NCBI GenBank assembly: GCA_014762585.1
Contig: JABURN010000087.1
Location: forward strand, 1-5,686
Reading direction: 5' to 3'
DNA from: Methylophaga sp.
GTDB lineage: Bacteria; Pseudomonadota; Gammaproteobacteria; Nitrosococcales; Methylophagaceae
DNA: 5,686 nt
Positions within the stretch are counted from its first letter, which is position 1, and every line of letters starts with the position of its first letter. This document shows positions 4,630 to 5,686 of the stretch, one piece after another. The notes under the pieces were generated by a model. It had not been told where the DNA came from, ran no database searches, and was given only the letters and a program-made list of their open reading frames with translations. Made by a program: the position numbers and the translations under genes.

Positions 4630-5686
4630 TTAGCCTTGCCGGGACAACCATTTTAAGGGGTTGGTCGGCGCGCCACGGTGGCGGATTTCAAAATATAGAC
4701 CCGTCAGGCCGCGAATTCCCTGCTCGCCTGACTGGGCAATGACTTCACCTGCGTTAACCGTATCACCGGCTTGTTTCAATAAAGTCTCATTGTTGCCGTA
4801 AAGTGTCATGTACTGTTCGCCGTGATCGACTATGACCAGCAGGCCAAATCCCCGTAACCAGTCAGCAAAGACTACACGGCCAGCGGCTGTGGCTCTGACA
4901 TCATTGCCGGTGGGGGAATCGATGACAATACCTTGCCACTTGAGTTTACCAAGATTTCTGGGGCTGCCATAGCGTGCCAGCACTTTTCCGCTGACCGGCC
5001 AGTTCAATTTACCAGTCAGACGCGAAAACGGGGTATTTGGTTTCTGTGGTGGTGCAATCGCTGCGGATTTTGTTTCTGCCGGCGCTGTTTTTGGCTGTTG
5101 TTGTTCGGCTTTTTCCCGGGCTGCTTTTTCCTGCGCCGCTTTCTCGCGGGCGATTTGCTGTTCACGCTCGCGCGCTAGACGGTCCAGCAGTGCCTGCAGG
5201 TTACTCTCTTCTTCTTTTAAGGCGGCCAGCCTGGCATCCTGACCGGAAATCGTTTTATCCAGCGCAGCCAGCGTCGCTTTGCGCTTGTCAGTTTCCTGTT
5301 GCAGCGCCTGCTGCTTGATCAGTTGTTCTTCCTTGGCGACTTGCAGCGACTGTTGTGCCAGCAGAATGGCTTTCTGCTCTTCATTGAGCTGGGTCAGGAT
5401 CTGATTGATGCTTTCCAGCTGTGCTTTGCGCGCTTCATGAAAATAGCGGAAGTAGGTGCTGCCACGGCTGATGGTGGCGATATCCTGCTGGTTGAGCAGC
5501 ATCTCCAGGTAACTGGGCTCAGCGTTGATATAGGCCGCGCGCATCTGGTCGTAAAGGGCATCCAGTTGCTGATTCTGCTCGGCTTCCTTGATGCCGGCGA
5601 CCTCGCGCAGTTGTTTCAGGGTCTGGTTCTTTTCCGCAATCTGCTGCTCCAGAGAGCGCAGTTCACGGTTGAGTTCGGATACCTTG
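4630..5686 (-). CDS. envC: EnvC-like murein hydrolase activator, degenerate LytM/M23 domain (5' end beyond window)
   Basis: 351 residues are visible. The frame is open through base 5686, so the signal peptide and start lie outside. Visible residues about 1-175 form a charged coiled coil rich in Glu, Gln, Lys and Leu, followed by an Ala/Lys/Glu repeat, a Pro/Ala-rich linker (about 195-220) and a C-terminal LytM domain (about 225-351, bases 5013-4633). The LytM domain is catalytically dead. The usual zinc-binding HxGxD is WQGIV (residues 250-254), the catalytic His after LYG is Asn, and the usual HxH is replaced by LYFEIR. E. coli EnvC shows the same losses (WKGMV, LYFEIR). EnvC-type proteins are recruited to the septum by FtsEX and activate amidases such as AmiA/AmiB for daughter-cell separation. 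The activator role is inferred from that match. An ATG at 5544 lies inside the coiled coil and is not the start. It heads the run envC-ctpA-yajL-like-receiver gene. Confidence 0.93.
   Translation of the reverse strand, partial: KVSELNRELRSLEQQIAEKNQTLKQLREVAGIKEAEQNQQLDALYDQMRAAYINAEPSYLEMLLNQQDIATISRGSTYFRYFHEARKAQLESINQILTQLNEEQKAILLAQQSLQVAKEEQLIKQQALQQETDKRKATLAALDKTISGQDARLAALKEEESNLQALLDRLAREREQQIAREKAAQEKAAREKAEQQQPKTAPAETKSAAIAPPQKPNTPFSRLTGKLNWPVSGKVLARYGSPRNLGKLKWQGIVIDSPTGNDVRATAAGRVVFADWLRGFGLLVIVDHGEQYMTLYGNNETLLKQAGDTVNAGEVIAQSGEQGIRGLTGLYFEIRHRGAPTNPLKWLSRQG
5108..5152 (-). repeat. Three 15-base imperfect tandem repeats within envC
   Basis: Three consecutive 15-base units (5152-5138, 5137-5123, 5122-5108 on the minus strand) share the pattern encoding Ala-Arg/Gln-Glu-Lys-Ala. 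Together they give the AREKA-AQEKA-AREKA tract at the end of the coiled coil. Units are whole codons, so copy-number change would only lengthen or shorten this helix. Confidence 0.75.

Noticed and set aside
4604..4651. Upstream ATG at 4651 as the ctpA start
   Set aside because: It would overlap envC by 22 bases and put 16 atypical residues before the signal sequence; the ATG at 4603 has a good Shine-Dalgarno.
5542..5544. ATG at 5544 as the start of a 304-residue envC
   Set aside because: The frame stays open and coiled-coil-like to the window edge, so this is an internal methionine.

Overview
The window reads as a chromosomal segment of a gammaproteobacterium with roughly balanced base composition. 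The evidence is the divergent metE/metR pair, whose protein sequences follow the enterobacterial and marine gammaproteobacterial versions, and the envC-ctpA order, which is common downstream of gpmI in gammaproteobacteria. I cannot name the genus. There are no mobile elements, tRNAs, rRNAs or CRISPR arrays, and almost every base is coding.

Left part (1-1868): a methionine module. The 5' portion of metE (cobalamin-independent methionine synthase) runs leftward off the window. It is separated by a 100-base regulatory gap from the rightward metR gene, the LysR-type activator that controls metE with homocysteine as co-effector. The gap holds overlapping candidate promoters, a 10-base inverted repeat whose inner arm covers the metE start codon, a palindrome across the metR start codon, and two very short open frames that end at the metR start. 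No cobalamin riboswitch or MetJ box is visible.

Right part (1869-5686): four genes on the minus strand, closely packed like an operon. In transcription order they are envC (partial at the right edge), ctpA, a DJ-1/YajL-family gene and an orphan regulator made of two receiver domains. The gaps between them are 26, 11 and 9 bases. EnvC is a catalytically degenerate LytM/M23 protein of the amidase-activator type, and CtpA is an exported PDZ-containing C-terminal processing protease, so the first two genes belong to envelope and cell-wall remodelling. DJ-1/YajL suggests a protein-quality or stress role. The last protein is a CheY-like tandem receiver whose first domain has lost the phosphoacceptor Asp. 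Its stop codon directly abuts the metR stop codon, so the two transcription units converge with no spacer.

The window is mostly conventional. The parts most worth a second look are the metE/metR control region and the half-degenerate tandem receiver placed at the end of a cell-wall operon.
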